In this document: in pieces, positions 8,473 through 18,132 of the stretch
Layout: each line of letters opens with the position of its first letter
Position numbering within the stretch: the first letter of the stretch is position 1
NCBI RefSeq assembly: GCF_018736145.1
Contig: NZ_CP059997.1
Location: forward strand, 1,921,501 to 1,985,500
Reading direction: 5' to 3'
Length of the DNA stretch: 64,000 nucleotides
Origin: Amycolatopsis sp. CA-230715
GTDB taxonomy: Bacteria > Actinomycetota > Actinomycetes > Mycobacteriales > Pseudonocardiaceae
Program-made: the position numbers and the translations under genes
The notes under the pieces: generated by a model
The model's database searches: none
What the model saw: the letters and a program-made list of their open reading frames with translations, nothing else
What the model was told of the DNA's origin: nothing

Positions 8473-9408
8473 GTGATGAGACGCAAGCGTGTTTCCCCGC
8501 TCCCGCCGCGCAACGGGCTCGACGCGGCACGCCTGCGGCTGCCCGCCGAAGGGCCGTGGACCACGCTGCGCGAGCACCTCGTGGCGAGGCTGCCGCGGCT
8601 CGACCCCGAGCGGATCGACGGCATGCTCCGCGAGGAGCGCATCCACGGCGAGGACGGCCCGCTCGGACTCGACGCGCCGTTCGTGCCGAACTCGGTGATC
8701 TGGTTCCACCGCGACCTCCCCGACGAGGCGCCGGTGCCCTTCGAGGTCGAGCTCGTGCACCGCGACGACCACCTGCTGGTGGTCGACAAACCGCACTTCC
8801 TCAGCACCATCCCGCGCGGGCGGCACGTGATGGAGACCGCGCTCGTGCGGCTGCGCCACGATCTCGGCCTGCCCGAACTCGTCCCGGCGCACCGGCTCGA
8901 CCGGGTCACCGCCGGCCTGGTCATGTTCGTGATCACCCCCGAACGGCGCGGCGCCTACCAAACGCTGTTCCGCGACCGGAAGGTCACGAAGACCTACGAG
9001 GCGATCGCGCGCGCCGACCTTTCGCTCGCCGAACCGCGCACGGTCCGAAGCCGGATCGTGAAGGAACGCGGCATCTACACCGCCTACGAGGTTCCCGGTG
9101 AGCCGAACAGCGAAACCGTCGTCGAACTCGCCGAGCACCGCGACGGGCTCGGCCGGTACTCGCTTTCCCCGAAGACCGGGCGCACGCACCAGCTCCGCCT
9201 GCACATGAGCGGGCTCGGCGTGCCCATCCTCGGTGACCGGTTCTACCCCGAGTTCACCGAAACCGCGCTCGACGACTTCACCCGCCCGCTGCAGCTGCTG
9301 GCGAAGACGCTGGAGTTCACCGATCCCGTCACCGGCGAACACCGGCGCTTCGACAGCGGCCGCGTGCTCCAGGCGTGGTCGTCCTATCCGGACTGGGCCA
9401 GGGACTGA
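8473..9408 (+). CDS. RluA-family rRNA/tRNA pseudouridine synthase
   Basis: 311 residues. The catalytic motif HRLDRVTAGLVMF (residues ~144-156) carries the conserved Asp that attacks uridine; SPKTGRTHQLRLHM (~236-249) is the family's second RNA-binding motif. These enzymes isomerise specific uridines to pseudouridine in 23S rRNA or tRNA. GTG 8473 is directly followed by ATG 8476, and either could be used. Which RluA subgroup it belongs to cannot be told. Its last 25 bp overlap the convergent racemase-superfamily gene. Confidence 0.9.
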   Translation: MMRRKRVSPLPPRNGLDAARLRLPAEGPWTTLREHLVARLPRLDPERIDGMLREERIHGEDGPLGLDAPFVPNSVIWFHRDLPDEAPVPFEVELVHRDDHLLVVDKPHFLSTIPRGRHVMETALVRLRHDLGLPELVPAHRLDRVTAGLVMFVITPERRGAYQTLFRDRKVTKTYEAIARADLSLAEPRTVRSRIVKERGIYTAYEVPGEPNSETVVELAEHRDGLGRYSLSPKTGRTHQLRLHMSGLGVPILGDRFYPEFTETALDDFTRPLQLLAKTLEFTDPVTGEHRRFDSGRVLQAWSSYPDWARD

Positions 9409-10121
9409 CCCTCGCCGTTCAAGCCCTTCCCGATCGCGCGCAGCGAAGCCCACATCGTCGCCTGGTTCGCCGTCACCACCGGTTTGCCCAGCTCCCGCTC
9501 CAGCGGCGCGATCACGTCGTAGGTCGGCAGCGCGGTGCAGCTCACGAACACCGCGTCGGCGTCGTCGCGATCGCCCCGGCGGACCAGCTCGAAAACCTCG
9601 CGATAGGTCACCGAGTAGACCTGCTCCATCGGAAGGCCCAGCGGCGTGGTGTCCGCCACGCCGAGCCCCGACTCGGCGAGGAACTCGCGCAACCGCTCGC
9701 CGACCGGGCGCTGGTAGGGGTGCACCACCGCGACCTTCATGCCGCCGACCTGCCGGATGGCCTCGACCGCCGCGCTCGCCGCCGTCACCGCGTGGCGCGC
9801 GCCCTCGATCTCCATCGCCTCCCGCAGCACGCGTTCCCGTTCGGCACCACCCACGAACGCGCACGCCGTGCACGCGTAGGCGACCACTTCCGCGCCCACG
9901 CCGCACACCTCGCGGGTCGGGCCGACGAGCTGGCTCGCGCGGTTGAGCCGCGACACCATGTCGAGGTTGTCCCACACCGGCACGGACGCCGTGCGCGCCA
10001 CGTACACCGTGACGTCGGCGGGCACCCACCGCCACAGCTCGCGATCCTGGCGGAAGTCGAACGGGGCGACGACACCGACACCGGTCTGCGGCGCGGGCCC
10101 GTCAGCGAGATCGGTCTCCAC
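9384..10121 (-). CDS. Asp/Glu racemase-superfamily enzyme (maleate isomerase/arylmalonate decarboxylase type)
   Basis: 245 residues with the two half-site cysteines of the superfamily: YACTACAFVGG (~residues 88-98) and FVSCTALPTYDVI (~196-208). Members with this pattern include maleate cis-trans isomerase and arylmalonate decarboxylase, which act by cysteine-based proton transfer without cofactors. Start chosen at GTG 10121, which follows a strong AAGGAGGGG site; a longer in-frame start at 10184 lacks one. It stands alone between a pseudouridine synthase and parC, so the substrate is not indicated. Confidence 0.82.
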   Translation of the reverse strand: METDLADGPAPQTGVGVVAPFDFRQDRELWRWVPADVTVYVARTASVPVWDNLDMVSRLNRASQLVGPTREVCGVGAEVVAYACTACAFVGGAERERVLREAMEIEGARHAVTAASAAVEAIRQVGGMKVAVVHPYQRPVGERLREFLAESGLGVADTTPLGLPMEQVYSVTYREVFELVRRGDRDDADAVFVSCTALPTYDVIAPLERELGKPVVTANQATMWASLRAIGKGLNGEGQSLAQSG

Positions 10122-10209
10122 TGCCCCTCCTTGCTTTCGGCACTCCGCCCAGTCTCGCGCACCGGGACGGCCGAAAGCGCCCACTCGTGGGCACCGCCAC
10201 GGGAACGGC

Positions 10210-12693
10210 TCAGCCGCGTTCGATCAGGTGGCCCACCACATCCGGGCCGGGGTGGGCGTGACCGGAACCGTCGCGGCGCGGATCGGGCTCGGGCAGTTCG
10301 ACCGGATCGCCGCTCTTTCCCGAACCGGCGGGGCGCGGGCCGACCCAGCCGACCGTCAACCCCGTCTCCCCCTTGAGGAAGCGCTGCGCGCGGACACCGG
10401 CGGTAGCGCGGCCCTTCGCCGGGTACAGCTCGAACGGCGTCACCTTCACGCTCGCGCCGGTGGCCGTGACGACCATCGGCTCGCCGTGCTCGGTGTCGTC
10501 GGTGCGGACCGCGCCGAAGAACACGACCTCGCCCTTGCCCACGTTGATCCCGGCCATGCCCCCGCCCTTGAGGCCCTGCGGCCGCACGATCGACGCGGCG
10601 AACCGCAGCAGCGACGCCTCCGAAGTCAGGAAGGTCATCGATTCCTCGCCGTCGGTGAGCCAGGTGGCGCCGACGACCTCGTCACCGTCCTTGAGGCTGA
10701 TCACGTCGAACTCGTCGGAGCGGACCGGCCATTCCGGCGCGCACACCTTCACCACGCCCAGTTTCGTGCCGAGCGCGAGCCCCGGCGAACCGGCACCCCG
10801 CTCGCCGAGCGGCGCGATCCCGACGACCTTCTCGCCCTTGTCGAGCGGAACCAGTTCGCGCGCGGCCATCCCGCCGCGCAGCGAAACCGTGCCCGCCTGC
10901 TCTGGCAGCACCGGCAGCGGCAGCACGTCCGTCTTGAACGCGCGCCCCCGGTTGGTCACCAGCAGCACCTGGCCGCGCGCGGTGCTGTGCACGACCGCGG
11001 CGACGGCGTCGTGGCGCACCCTTCCGTTGCGGCGGCGCGCTTCCGGGGACTCCTCCGATTCCGCCGCGGTGCGCGCCACGAGACCGGTCGCGGACAGGAT
11101 GACCTGGCAGGGATCGTCGGCGACTTCCAGCGGGCCCGCCGGTTTGGACGCGGCGAGCACCTCCTTGAGATCGCCGTCTATGAGCGCGGTGCGGCGCTCG
11201 GTCGGGAAGTCCTTCGCGATCTTCGCCAGCTCGGCCGACACGACCTTCTTGAGCACCGACTCGTCGTCGAGGATCTTCGTCAGCTCGGCGATCTCGTCGC
11301 GCAGCTTGTCCTGCTCCGCTTCGAGTTCGAGCCGGTCGTACTTGGTGAGCCTGCGCAGCGGGGTGTCGAGGATGTAGGTCGCCTGGATCTCGGACAGCTT
11401 GAACCGCGTCATCAGGCCGTCCTTCGCGGCCTGCGCGTTCTCGCTCTCCCGGATCAGCTTGATCACCTTGTCGATGTTCAGCAGCGCCTTCAGCAGGCCC
11501 TCGACGAGGTGCAGCCGCTCTTCCCGCTTGCGCCGCCGGTACTTCGTCCGCCGCGTGACGACCTCGTACCGGTGCGCCAGGAACACTTCCAGCAGCGCCT
11601 TGAGCCCGAGCGTCTGCGGCTGCCCGTCGACGAGCACGAGGTTGTTGATGCCGAAGGACTGTTCGAGCGGGGTGAGCCGGTACAGGTCCGCGAGCAGCGC
11701 CTGCGGGTTCACGCCCACCTTGCACTCGATCACCAGCCGCGTGCCGTTCTCGCGGTCGGTGAGGTCCTTGACGTCCGAGATCCCGGTGAGCCGCTTGGAC
11801 TTCGTGACCTCGTCGGTGATCTTCTCGATGATCTTTTCCGGCCCGACGCCGTAGGGCAGTTCGGTGACCGTGATCGCCTGCCTGCCCCGGCTGCCTTCGA
11901 GCAGTCCGGTGTGGACCTTCGCCCGCATGCGGACCACGCCGCGCCCGGTTTCGTAGGCGCGGCGGACCTCGTCGAGGCCCAGCAGCATGCCGCCGGTGGG
12001 CAGATCGGGCCCCGGCACGAACTCCATCAGCTTGTCCAGCGAGGCACCAGGATGCGTGATGAGCCAGCGCGCGGCGGCGATCACCTCGCCCATGTTGTGC
12101 GGGATCATGTTCGTGGCCATCCCGACCGCGATCCCGGACGTGCCGTTGACGAGCAGGTTCGGGAACGCCGCGGGCAGCACGGACGGCTCTTCGAGCGAAC
12201 CGTCGTAGTTGGGCCGGAAGTCGACGGTGTCCTCGCCGAGTTCCCCGACGAGGAGCATGGCCTCGGGCGACATCCTTGCCTCGGTGTAACGGCTCGCGGC
12301 CGGTCCATCGTCTGGGCTACCAAAATTTCCATGTCCGTCAATTAACGGCGCATTCATGGAAAAGTCTTGAGCGAGGCGTACCATCGCGTCATAAATCGCG
12401 GTATCGCCGTGTGGATGGTATTTGCCCATCGCGTCGCCGACCACGCGCGACGATTTCACATAAGCGTGCGTGGGCCGATAACCGTTTTCGTTCATGGAGA
12501 ACAGAATGCGGCGGTGGACCGGCTTCAGGCCGTCGCGCGCGTCCGGCAGGGCGCGCGAGTGGATGACCGAGTAGGCGTACTCCAGGTACGAGTCCTCGAT
12601 CTCGGTCTTCAGCGAGTTGTCGAAGACGTGCGCGCCCGGCTGGTCGAACGCGCCCGGATCGACCTTCGTGCTCGGGCCCTTGCGGCGTGCCAT
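10210..12693 (-). CDS. parC: DNA topoisomerase IV subunit A
   Basis: 827 residues. The breakage-reunion domain has the catalytic tyrosine in AASRYTEARMS (Tyr136) and the quinolone-pocket segment GKYHPHGDTAIYD with Thr98 and Asp102 at the positions of E. coli GyrA Ser83 and Asp87. The C-terminal part is a beta-pinwheel without a clear GyrA box, favouring ParC over GyrA. parE follows upstream in the same direction with a 38-bp gap. Codons ~71-130 (12301-12485) are unlike the rest of the gene: 27 of 60 end in A or T, including a TTA leucine at codon 117 (12343-12345). ParC with ParE decatenates daughter chromosomes. Confidence 0.93.
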   Translation of the reverse strand: MARRKGPSTKVDPGAFDQPGAHVFDNSLKTEIEDSYLEYAYSVIHSRALPDARDGLKPVHRRILFSMNENGYRPTHAYVKSSRVVGDAMGKYHPHGDTAIYDAMVRLAQDFSMNAPLIDGHGNFGSPDDGPAASRYTEARMSPEAMLLVGELGEDTVDFRPNYDGSLEEPSVLPAAFPNLLVNGTSGIAVGMATNMIPHNMGEVIAAARWLITHPGASLDKLMEFVPGPDLPTGGMLLGLDEVRRAYETGRGVVRMRAKVHTGLLEGSRGRQAITVTELPYGVGPEKIIEKITDEVTKSKRLTGISDVKDLTDRENGTRLVIECKVGVNPQALLADLYRLTPLEQSFGINNLVLVDGQPQTLGLKALLEVFLAHRYEVVTRRTKYRRRKREERLHLVEGLLKALLNIDKVIKLIRESENAQAAKDGLMTRFKLSEIQATYILDTPLRRLTKYDRLELEAEQDKLRDEIAELTKILDDESVLKKVVSAELAKIAKDFPTERRTALIDGDLKEVLAASKPAGPLEVADDPCQVILSATGLVARTAAESEESPEARRRNGRVRHDAVAAVVHSTARGQVLLVTNRGRAFKTDVLPLPVLPEQAGTVSLRGGMAARELVPLDKGEKVVGIAPLGERGAGSPGLALGTKLGVVKVCAPEWPVRSDEFDVISLKDGDEVVGATWLTDGEESMTFLTSEASLLRFAASIVRPQGLKGGGMAGINVGKGEVVFFGAVRTDDTEHGEPMVVTATGASVKVTPFELYPAKGRATAGVRAQRFLKGETGLTVGWVGPRPAGSGKSGDPVELPEPDPRRDGSGHAHPGPDVVGHLIERG

Positions 12694-12731
12694 GGCGGGA
12701 AACTCCTTGGACTAGCGAATGAAGACGGTGA

Positions 12732-14789
12732 TCAGATGTCGATGGCTTCGCGGTCGACGCGGTCGGAGGACTCGACGAGCCATTTGCGCCGCGGTTCGAC
12801 CTTCTCCCCCATGAGCAGGTCGAGCGCGGCCTCCGCGGCTTCGGCGTCGTCGAGCGTGATGCGGCGGACCGAGCGGGTGGCCGGGTTCATCGTGGTCTCC
12901 CACAGCTCGTCGGCGTCCATCTCGCCGAGGCCCTTGAACCGCGGCACCGGGGTCTCGATCCTCTTGCCAGCCGCCTCCAGTTCCGCGAACTTCGTCTCCA
13001 TCTCGCGCTGGGTGAAGGTGAAGTGCGTTTCGGAGTTGCGGCCCTTCGTGACGAGCTTGTGCAGCGGCGGCATCGCGGCGTAGAGCCTGCCGTCCTCGAT
13101 CACCGGCCGCATGTACTTCGCGAACAGCGTGATCAGCAGGGTCCTGATGTGCGAACCGTCCACATCGGCGTCGGCCATCAGGATCACCCTGCCGTAGCGC
13201 ATGGTCGCCAGGTCGAAGGTGCGGCCGCTGCCGGACCCGAGCACCTGCACGATCGAGGCGATCTCGGCGTTCTTCAGCGTGTCGCCGAGGCTGGCCTTCT
13301 GCACGTTGAGGATCTTGCCGCGCAGCGGGAGCAGCGCCTGGTACTCCGAAACCCTTGCCATGCGGGCGGATCCGAGCGCGCTGTCCCCCTCGACGAGGAA
13401 CAGCTCGCTGCGCGAAACGCCGGTGGTGCGGCAGTCGACGAGCTTCGGCGGCATCGCGGCGCCTTCGAGCGCGGTCTTGCGGCGCGCCGCGTCCTTCTGC
13501 TGCTTGTGCGCGAGCCGGACCCGGCCCGCGTCGACGATCTTCTGCAGCACCGTCTTGGCTTCGGTCTTGGTCCTGCGGTCGTCGACCCACGCCTTGATGT
13601 GCTTCTCCACGATGCCGCCGATCACCTTGGTGATCCCGGCGGTGGACAGCTCGTCCTTGGTCTGCGAGGTGAACTGCGGCTCGGGGATGCGGACGTGGAT
13701 GACCGCCGTCATGCCCTCGAGCACGTCGTCGAGCACCGGCGGGTCCTCTTTGGGCTTGAGCAGGCCGCGGGTGCGGGAAATGGCTTCCTGCAAGGATTTC
13801 AGCGCCGCGCGGTCGAAGCCCTTGCGGTGCGTGCCGCCGTGCACGTTGCGGATGGTGTTGGTGAAGCACTCGACGGTGCGCTCGTAGCCGGTGCCCCAGC
13901 GGAACGCGACCTCGACCTCGGCGCGACGCTCCACATTGGACTTCATCACGCCGTTCTCGTCGGCGGCGTTCTCCTTGTAGGTGCCCTCGCCGCGCACGAT
14001 CAGCGTGCCGGACACCGGTTTCTCGCCGGACGGCGACAGGAACTCCACCATGTCGGCGAGGCCGTTGGGGTAGTGGAACGTCTCCTCCTCGATGGCGCCC
14101 GAGGTGGCGTCGCGCAGCACGTAGGTGACCCCCGGCACCAGGAACGCGGTGTTGCGCAGCTTGGCGCGCACGCCGTCGACGTCGAGCGCGGCCCCGGTTT
14201 CGAAGTAGCGCGAGTCGTACCAGTACCGGATCGAGGTGCCGGTGCCCTCGCCGCGCTTGAGCTTGCGGGTCACGTTCAGCCCGGACTGGCGGGTGAACTT
14301 CGCCTTGGCACCCGGCCCGTCGAACACACCGGGCACACCGTGCGCGAAGGACATTTCGTGCACCTTGCCGCTCTGCTTGACCGTGACGTCGAAGCGGTGG
14401 GACAGCGCGTTGACCGCCGAGGCGCCGACGCCGTGCAGGCCGCCGGAGGTCTTGTACCCCGAGCCGCCGAACTTGCCGCCCGCGTGCAGCCTGGTGAGCA
14501 CCAGCTCGACCCCGGACAGCCCGGACTTGGCGTGCACCCCGACCGGGATGCCGCGGCCGTCGTCGTCCACCTGGACGCTGCCGTCGGCGTGCAGGGTCAC
14601 CACGATGCGGCCGGCGTGACCGGCCACACCCTCGTCCGTCGAGTTGTCCACGACCTCGGCGAACAGGTGATTGATGCCACGGCTGTCGGTGGACCCGATG
14701 TACATCCCCGGTCGCTTGCGGACGGCTTCGAGACCTTCCAGATGGGTCAGGTCGTCCGCTCCGTAGCGGGTCTCGGCAGAAGCAGTCAC
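12732..14789 (-). CDS. parE: DNA topoisomerase IV subunit B
   Basis: 685 residues. The GHKL ATPase motifs are intact: EVVDNSTDEG (residues ~45-54), DDDGRGIPVG, and GGLHGVGASAVNALS. The TOPRIM half has EGDSALG and the metal-binding LMADADVDGSHI. The start is GTG 14789 with a GGGAG site upstream. It lacks the GyrB insertion of gammaproteobacteria, as expected in actinobacteria. Translated ahead of parC, it forms the ATP-driven half of the decatenase. Confidence 0.93.
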   Translation of the reverse strand: MTASAETRYGADDLTHLEGLEAVRKRPGMYIGSTDSRGINHLFAEVVDNSTDEGVAGHAGRIVVTLHADGSVQVDDDGRGIPVGVHAKSGLSGVELVLTRLHAGGKFGGSGYKTSGGLHGVGASAVNALSHRFDVTVKQSGKVHEMSFAHGVPGVFDGPGAKAKFTRQSGLNVTRKLKRGEGTGTSIRYWYDSRYFETGAALDVDGVRAKLRNTAFLVPGVTYVLRDATSGAIEEETFHYPNGLADMVEFLSPSGEKPVSGTLIVRGEGTYKENAADENGVMKSNVERRAEVEVAFRWGTGYERTVECFTNTIRNVHGGTHRKGFDRAALKSLQEAISRTRGLLKPKEDPPVLDDVLEGMTAVIHVRIPEPQFTSQTKDELSTAGITKVIGGIVEKHIKAWVDDRRTKTEAKTVLQKIVDAGRVRLAHKQQKDAARRKTALEGAAMPPKLVDCRTTGVSRSELFLVEGDSALGSARMARVSEYQALLPLRGKILNVQKASLGDTLKNAEIASIVQVLGSGSGRTFDLATMRYGRVILMADADVDGSHIRTLLITLFAKYMRPVIEDGRLYAAMPPLHKLVTKGRNSETHFTFTQREMETKFAELEAAGKRIETPVPRFKGLGEMDADELWETTMNPATRSVRRITLDDAEAAEAALDLLMGEKVEPRRKWLVESSDRVDREAIDI

Positions 14790-15040
14790 AGGGTCTTACT
14801 CCCAGATCAGGTCGTGCGAACGACGAACCGCGCCGGCTGTGGTGCCCGGACTGGTGCCAGGCGACCGGCGACTCACCGTACTGGAAGAGTATCCGGCCAC
14901 CCCGACATTCCCCGCGCAAGCGAGCCGCGCCACGCGCGGGAACCGGTCGCGAAGCGCCCCTTTCGCCCACCGGCGTGAGACAGGTTACAGGGTCGATCCG
15001 CTACGGTCGGTGTCAGTCGACGGACGGTGCGTGTTCGTGT

Positions 15041-15778
15041 CTACTTAGGACGGACGGCGCGCGTCGCCTCGGCGACGAACTCCGCCGCCACGTCGTTGAG
15101 CTTCACGTTCTCCCGCTGGGACCGTTTCACCAGTTCCCCGAAGGCCTCGTCGGGGGTGAGCCCGCGCGCGGCCATCATGATCCCCTTGGCCTGCTCGATC
15201 ACCGCGCGCCGGTCGAGCGCCTGCCGGAGCTGGTCGACCGACGCCCGCGCGCGCAGGTAGCGGCGCGCGGACTTCAGCGTCGCCGCGACGACCATCGTGT
15301 AGAGGTCGAGCAGCTTCTCCTCGACCTCGTTGAAACCGTGCGGCCCGAAGCCGAACAGGTTCATCGCGCCGCTGAGCGTTTCGTCGACGCGCAGTGGTGC
15401 GGCGAGGTAACTGGCGACGCCGAGTTCGAGTGCGGACTCGGTGAAGCCGGGCCACAGCTCGGCGGCCGTGCCGACGCTGACCCTGACCACCGCACCGGTT
15501 TCCGCCGCCCGCAGGCACGGGCCCGCGCCGCTGGCGTACTGGCCGCGGTCGATCCGCTCGGCGCGCGGATCGGTGAACGCCTCCGTGCTGGGGACGCCGT
15601 CCCTGATGACCGTGACGCTGGCGAGGTCCGCGCCGGGGATCACCCTGGTCACCTGATCGCACACCGCGCCGAGCACCACACCGAGATCGTCTTCGGTGCC
15701 CACCACTTCGGTGAGCTCCCCCATCGCGCTGGTGACCTCGTCGAGGTGGTCGCTGAAATCTTCCACGCTCCAGACCAC
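15041..15778 (-). CDS. GAF-ANTAR transcription antitermination regulator
   Basis: 245 residues: a GAF sensor domain (~residues 20-165, ending in AAPLRVDETLSGAMNLFGFG) followed by an ANTAR domain (~175-235) with LRQALDRRAVIEQAKGIMMA and the conserved AF.LL-like AFGELVKRSQ helix. ANTAR domains bind paired hexaloop hairpins in mRNA leaders to prevent termination. The GAF ligand is unknown. The start is GTG 15778 (a second GTG two codons on is possible). No paired ANTAR hairpins were recognised next to it, so the targets are probably elsewhere. Confidence 0.88.
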   Translation of the reverse strand: MVWSVEDFSDHLDEVTSAMGELTEVVGTEDDLGVVLGAVCDQVTRVIPGADLASVTVIRDGVPSTEAFTDPRAERIDRGQYASGAGPCLRAAETGAVVRVSVGTAAELWPGFTESALELGVASYLAAPLRVDETLSGAMNLFGFGPHGFNEVEEKLLDLYTMVVAATLKSARRYLRARASVDQLRQALDRRAVIEQAKGIMMAARGLTPDEAFGELVKRSQRENVKLNDVAAEFVAEATRAVRPK

Positions 15779-15830
15779 TCCCGTGCCGCCCTTCGTGCCA
15801 CGGCGCCGCTGCGCCGCGCCCGCGCCGATT

Positions 15831-16334
15831 CTATTCGGGGCCCAGTTCGCGGCGCAGGCATGCCCTCGGCCAGCGGTCGAGACCGTGTTCGGCTTCGGCC
15901 GCCCTGATCTTCCGCAGGCCCGGCGTCAGCTCGGCGTCGTCGAGCACGCGGAAGCCGCAGCGGCGGTAGTACGGGCCGTTCCAGGGCACTTCGGTGAACG
16001 TGGTCAGGGTCAGCGCGGCGCAGCCCCGCTCGCGCGCCCACACCGCGAGGTGCTCGATCAGCGCGCGGCCCAGACCGCGGCGCGCGTGGGACGGGTGCAC
16101 GGAAACCTGTTCGACGTGGGCGTTGCCGTCGACGAGATCGGCTATCAGGTAAGCGACCGGGCCGCTGCCAGGATCGGCTACCCAGGCGCGCCCGAGGTAG
16201 GCGCGGAGTTCGGCGATCGACAGCGGTTCGTCCTCGGCGATCGCCGTCATGCCGAACTCGGCGAACACCAGCCCGGCGGCGCGCTCGATTTCGCGCAGCG
16301 CCGGGAGATCGGCCTCGGTCGCGGGTCGGATCAC
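15831..16334 (-). CDS. GNAT acetyltransferase
   Basis: 167 residues with a complete GNAT core: VIRPATEADLPALREIERAA at the N terminus, VEQVSVHPSHARRGLGRALI (acetyl-CoA pyrophosphate loop R-R-G-L-G-R-A, ~residues 84-103) and PWNGPYYRRCGFRVL before the last strand. The C-terminal EHGLD..PR segment is common in a group of actinobacterial GNATs. The start is GTG 16334; no ribosome-binding site is visible, so it may be leaderless. Substrate unknown. Confidence 0.82.
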   Translation of the reverse strand: MIRPATEADLPALREIERAAGLVFAEFGMTAIAEDEPLSIAELRAYLGRAWVADPGSGPVAYLIADLVDGNAHVEQVSVHPSHARRGLGRALIEHLAVWARERGCAALTLTTFTEVPWNGPYYRRCGFRVLDDAELTPGLRKIRAAEAEHGLDRWPRACLRRELGPE

Positions 16335-16445
16335 ACGGTGAGCGTACCGACTCCGGCGTCCGCGAGGCATCCGAATACGTTCGTCCACAGTAGACGAACG
16401 GGACCGCCCCGTCCCCCAGCCGAGGCGGCCCCGTGTCGCTCCCCC
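16335..16445. other. Intergenic gap with an inverted repeat and a possible terminator
   Basis: CGTTCGTC (16378-16385) and GACGAACG (16393-16400) are exact reverse complements with a 7-bp spacer, upstream of the GNAT gene and downstream of the esterase gene. Next to it, GGGACCGCC (16400-16408) can pair with GGCGGCCCC (16424-16432) with one mismatch, a plausible terminator for the carboxylesterase mRNA. Confidence 0.4.
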
Positions 16446-18017
16446 TCAGCGCGGCCCGGCCCACATCCCGCAGTGGTGCTCGGCCGCGAGGTCGACGGTC
16501 GCGATACCGCCCTGGCCGGACGGTTTGAGCGACGGCCCCGAAACCGCACCGCTCACCGGCGCCCAGTGCGGGCGGCCCGGCCCGTTCGGATCACCGGTGC
16601 GGGCGAACGCCGCCCAGTAGTCGACCATCTCGTCCGCCAGTGCCCGCTGGTCCGGCGCCAGCTCCAGGTGGGCACCGCGGATGTCGAACAGGTACGGCAG
16701 CTCCACGCCGTGCATCGCGCCCTCCTTGATCGGCCCGGGGAACACCCGCACCAGCGGCGAATGCGCGTCCGAGAACTCGTAGGCGTAGGTCGGCACCTTC
16801 GAGGAGAGCGCGCGATCGGACCGCACCTGGTTGCACGACCAGATCCGGTCGGTGGTGACCGCGCCCCACGCGTGCGCCGGTGACGCGTACGCCGAAAGCG
16901 GGTATTCCGCCTCCACCTTCGCCGCCGCGTCCCCCGCCATCGCGGCGACGAGCTGGTGGTACTTCGCGGCGTCGATGGCGCCGAAGGCCTGGAGCCACGA
17001 ACGGCCTTCGTCGTGGTTGTTCCCCGACAGCACCGGAACGCGGTGGAACCGGCCGGCCGCCAGCGCCGTCGCCGGGTTCTCCGGCAGCACCCCGCTTCCG
17101 GTCCCGGACGAGGTGAAGGCCATGAACTGCTTCATCAGCTCGGCGGGCGGACGGCCGCGCAGGCACGCCAGCGCCGCCGCGCCGCCGGGGCAGCCGAGCT
17201 CCTTCGCCGCGATCTCGTCGCCCTGCTGGCGGATCGCCCGCTGCGGCACCCAGAACGAGCCAGCCCGCTGCCCCGGGTACTGACCACCCGTCGGCCAGTC
17301 GAAATCGCACGAGCCGCTCTGCATGACCGCGCGCTGGAACAGGCCGGCCGAACCGGGCGAGGTCAGCTGCGCGCACGTGCTCATCCCGCCAGCCGACTCA
17401 CCGGCGAGCGTGACGTTGCCCGCGTCGCCGCCGAACGCCGCCGCGTTGCGCTGCACCCACCGCAGCGCCGCCTGCTGGTCCTGCAGGCCGAACGTGCCGG
17501 ACCCGGGAAGGCCGTCGTGCCCGAAGAAACCGAAGATCCCCAGCCGGTAGTTCATGGTGACCACCACCGCGTCGCCCCGCGCGGCGAGCCGGTGCGCGTC
17601 GTAGTTGTGCCCGGCCCCCATGAAGAACCCGCCGCCGGGGATCCACACCACCACCGGCCGTGGCCGCGCGGACGGTTTCACCGGCGTGGTCACGTTGACG
17701 TACAGGCAATCCTCGTTCGTGCTCCCGCCGGGCGCCTCCGGGTTGTCGTTCTGCGGGCAGGCCGACGCGGGCGCGGTGGCGTCCCGCACGCCGGTCCACG
17801 GGCGCACCGGATGCGGCGACCGCCAGCGCAGCTCCCCCGTCGGCGGCGCGGCGTACGGGACGCCCTCGAAGGTGCGGACCTCGTCGGTCACCTTTCCCCG
17901 CACCGGCCCCGCGTCCGTGCGGACCACCGTCCGATCGGGACCGTCCACAGCGGACGCGGTGCCGGCGACGGCCAGCAGCGCGCCAGCCACCCCCAGCACC
18001 AAGGCCTTCTTCAGCAT
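16446..18017 (-). CDS. Secreted type-B carboxylesterase
   Basis: 523 residues. The start ATG 18017 sits after a GGAGGAGGTGG site and gives a Sec signal peptide (MLKKALVLGVAGALLAVAGT, ending TASA near residue 23). The alpha/beta-hydrolase triad is visible: GESAGG with the nucleophile Ser (~residue 206), an acidic residue in NNHDEGRS, and His in AMHGVELPYLFD (~430). FEGVPYAAPPTGELRW and EDCLYVNV are the type-B signatures. The enzyme should hydrolyse esters outside the cell. A terminator-like hairpin follows it. Confidence 0.9.
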   Translation of the reverse strand: MLKKALVLGVAGALLAVAGTASAVDGPDRTVVRTDAGPVRGKVTDEVRTFEGVPYAAPPTGELRWRSPHPVRPWTGVRDATAPASACPQNDNPEAPGGSTNEDCLYVNVTTPVKPSARPRPVVVWIPGGGFFMGAGHNYDAHRLAARGDAVVVTMNYRLGIFGFFGHDGLPGSGTFGLQDQQAALRWVQRNAAAFGGDAGNVTLAGESAGGMSTCAQLTSPGSAGLFQRAVMQSGSCDFDWPTGGQYPGQRAGSFWVPQRAIRQQGDEIAAKELGCPGGAAALACLRGRPPAELMKQFMAFTSSGTGSGVLPENPATALAAGRFHRVPVLSGNNHDEGRSWLQAFGAIDAAKYHQLVAAMAGDAAAKVEAEYPLSAYASPAHAWGAVTTDRIWSCNQVRSDRALSSKVPTYAYEFSDAHSPLVRVFPGPIKEGAMHGVELPYLFDIRGAHLELAPDQRALADEMVDYWAAFARTGDPNGPGRPHWAPVSGAVSGPSLKPSGQGGIATVDLAAEHHCGMWAGPR

Positions 18018-18132
18018 GGTCGATGCCACCTCCTCCTTCGGAGGCTCCAGCATCGCGTCCGGCGCGGCGTCCGCACATCGACCGCGCGGCGCGGCGCGCG
18101 GTGGACTCGATATCCACCGATCGGTTGATGCG

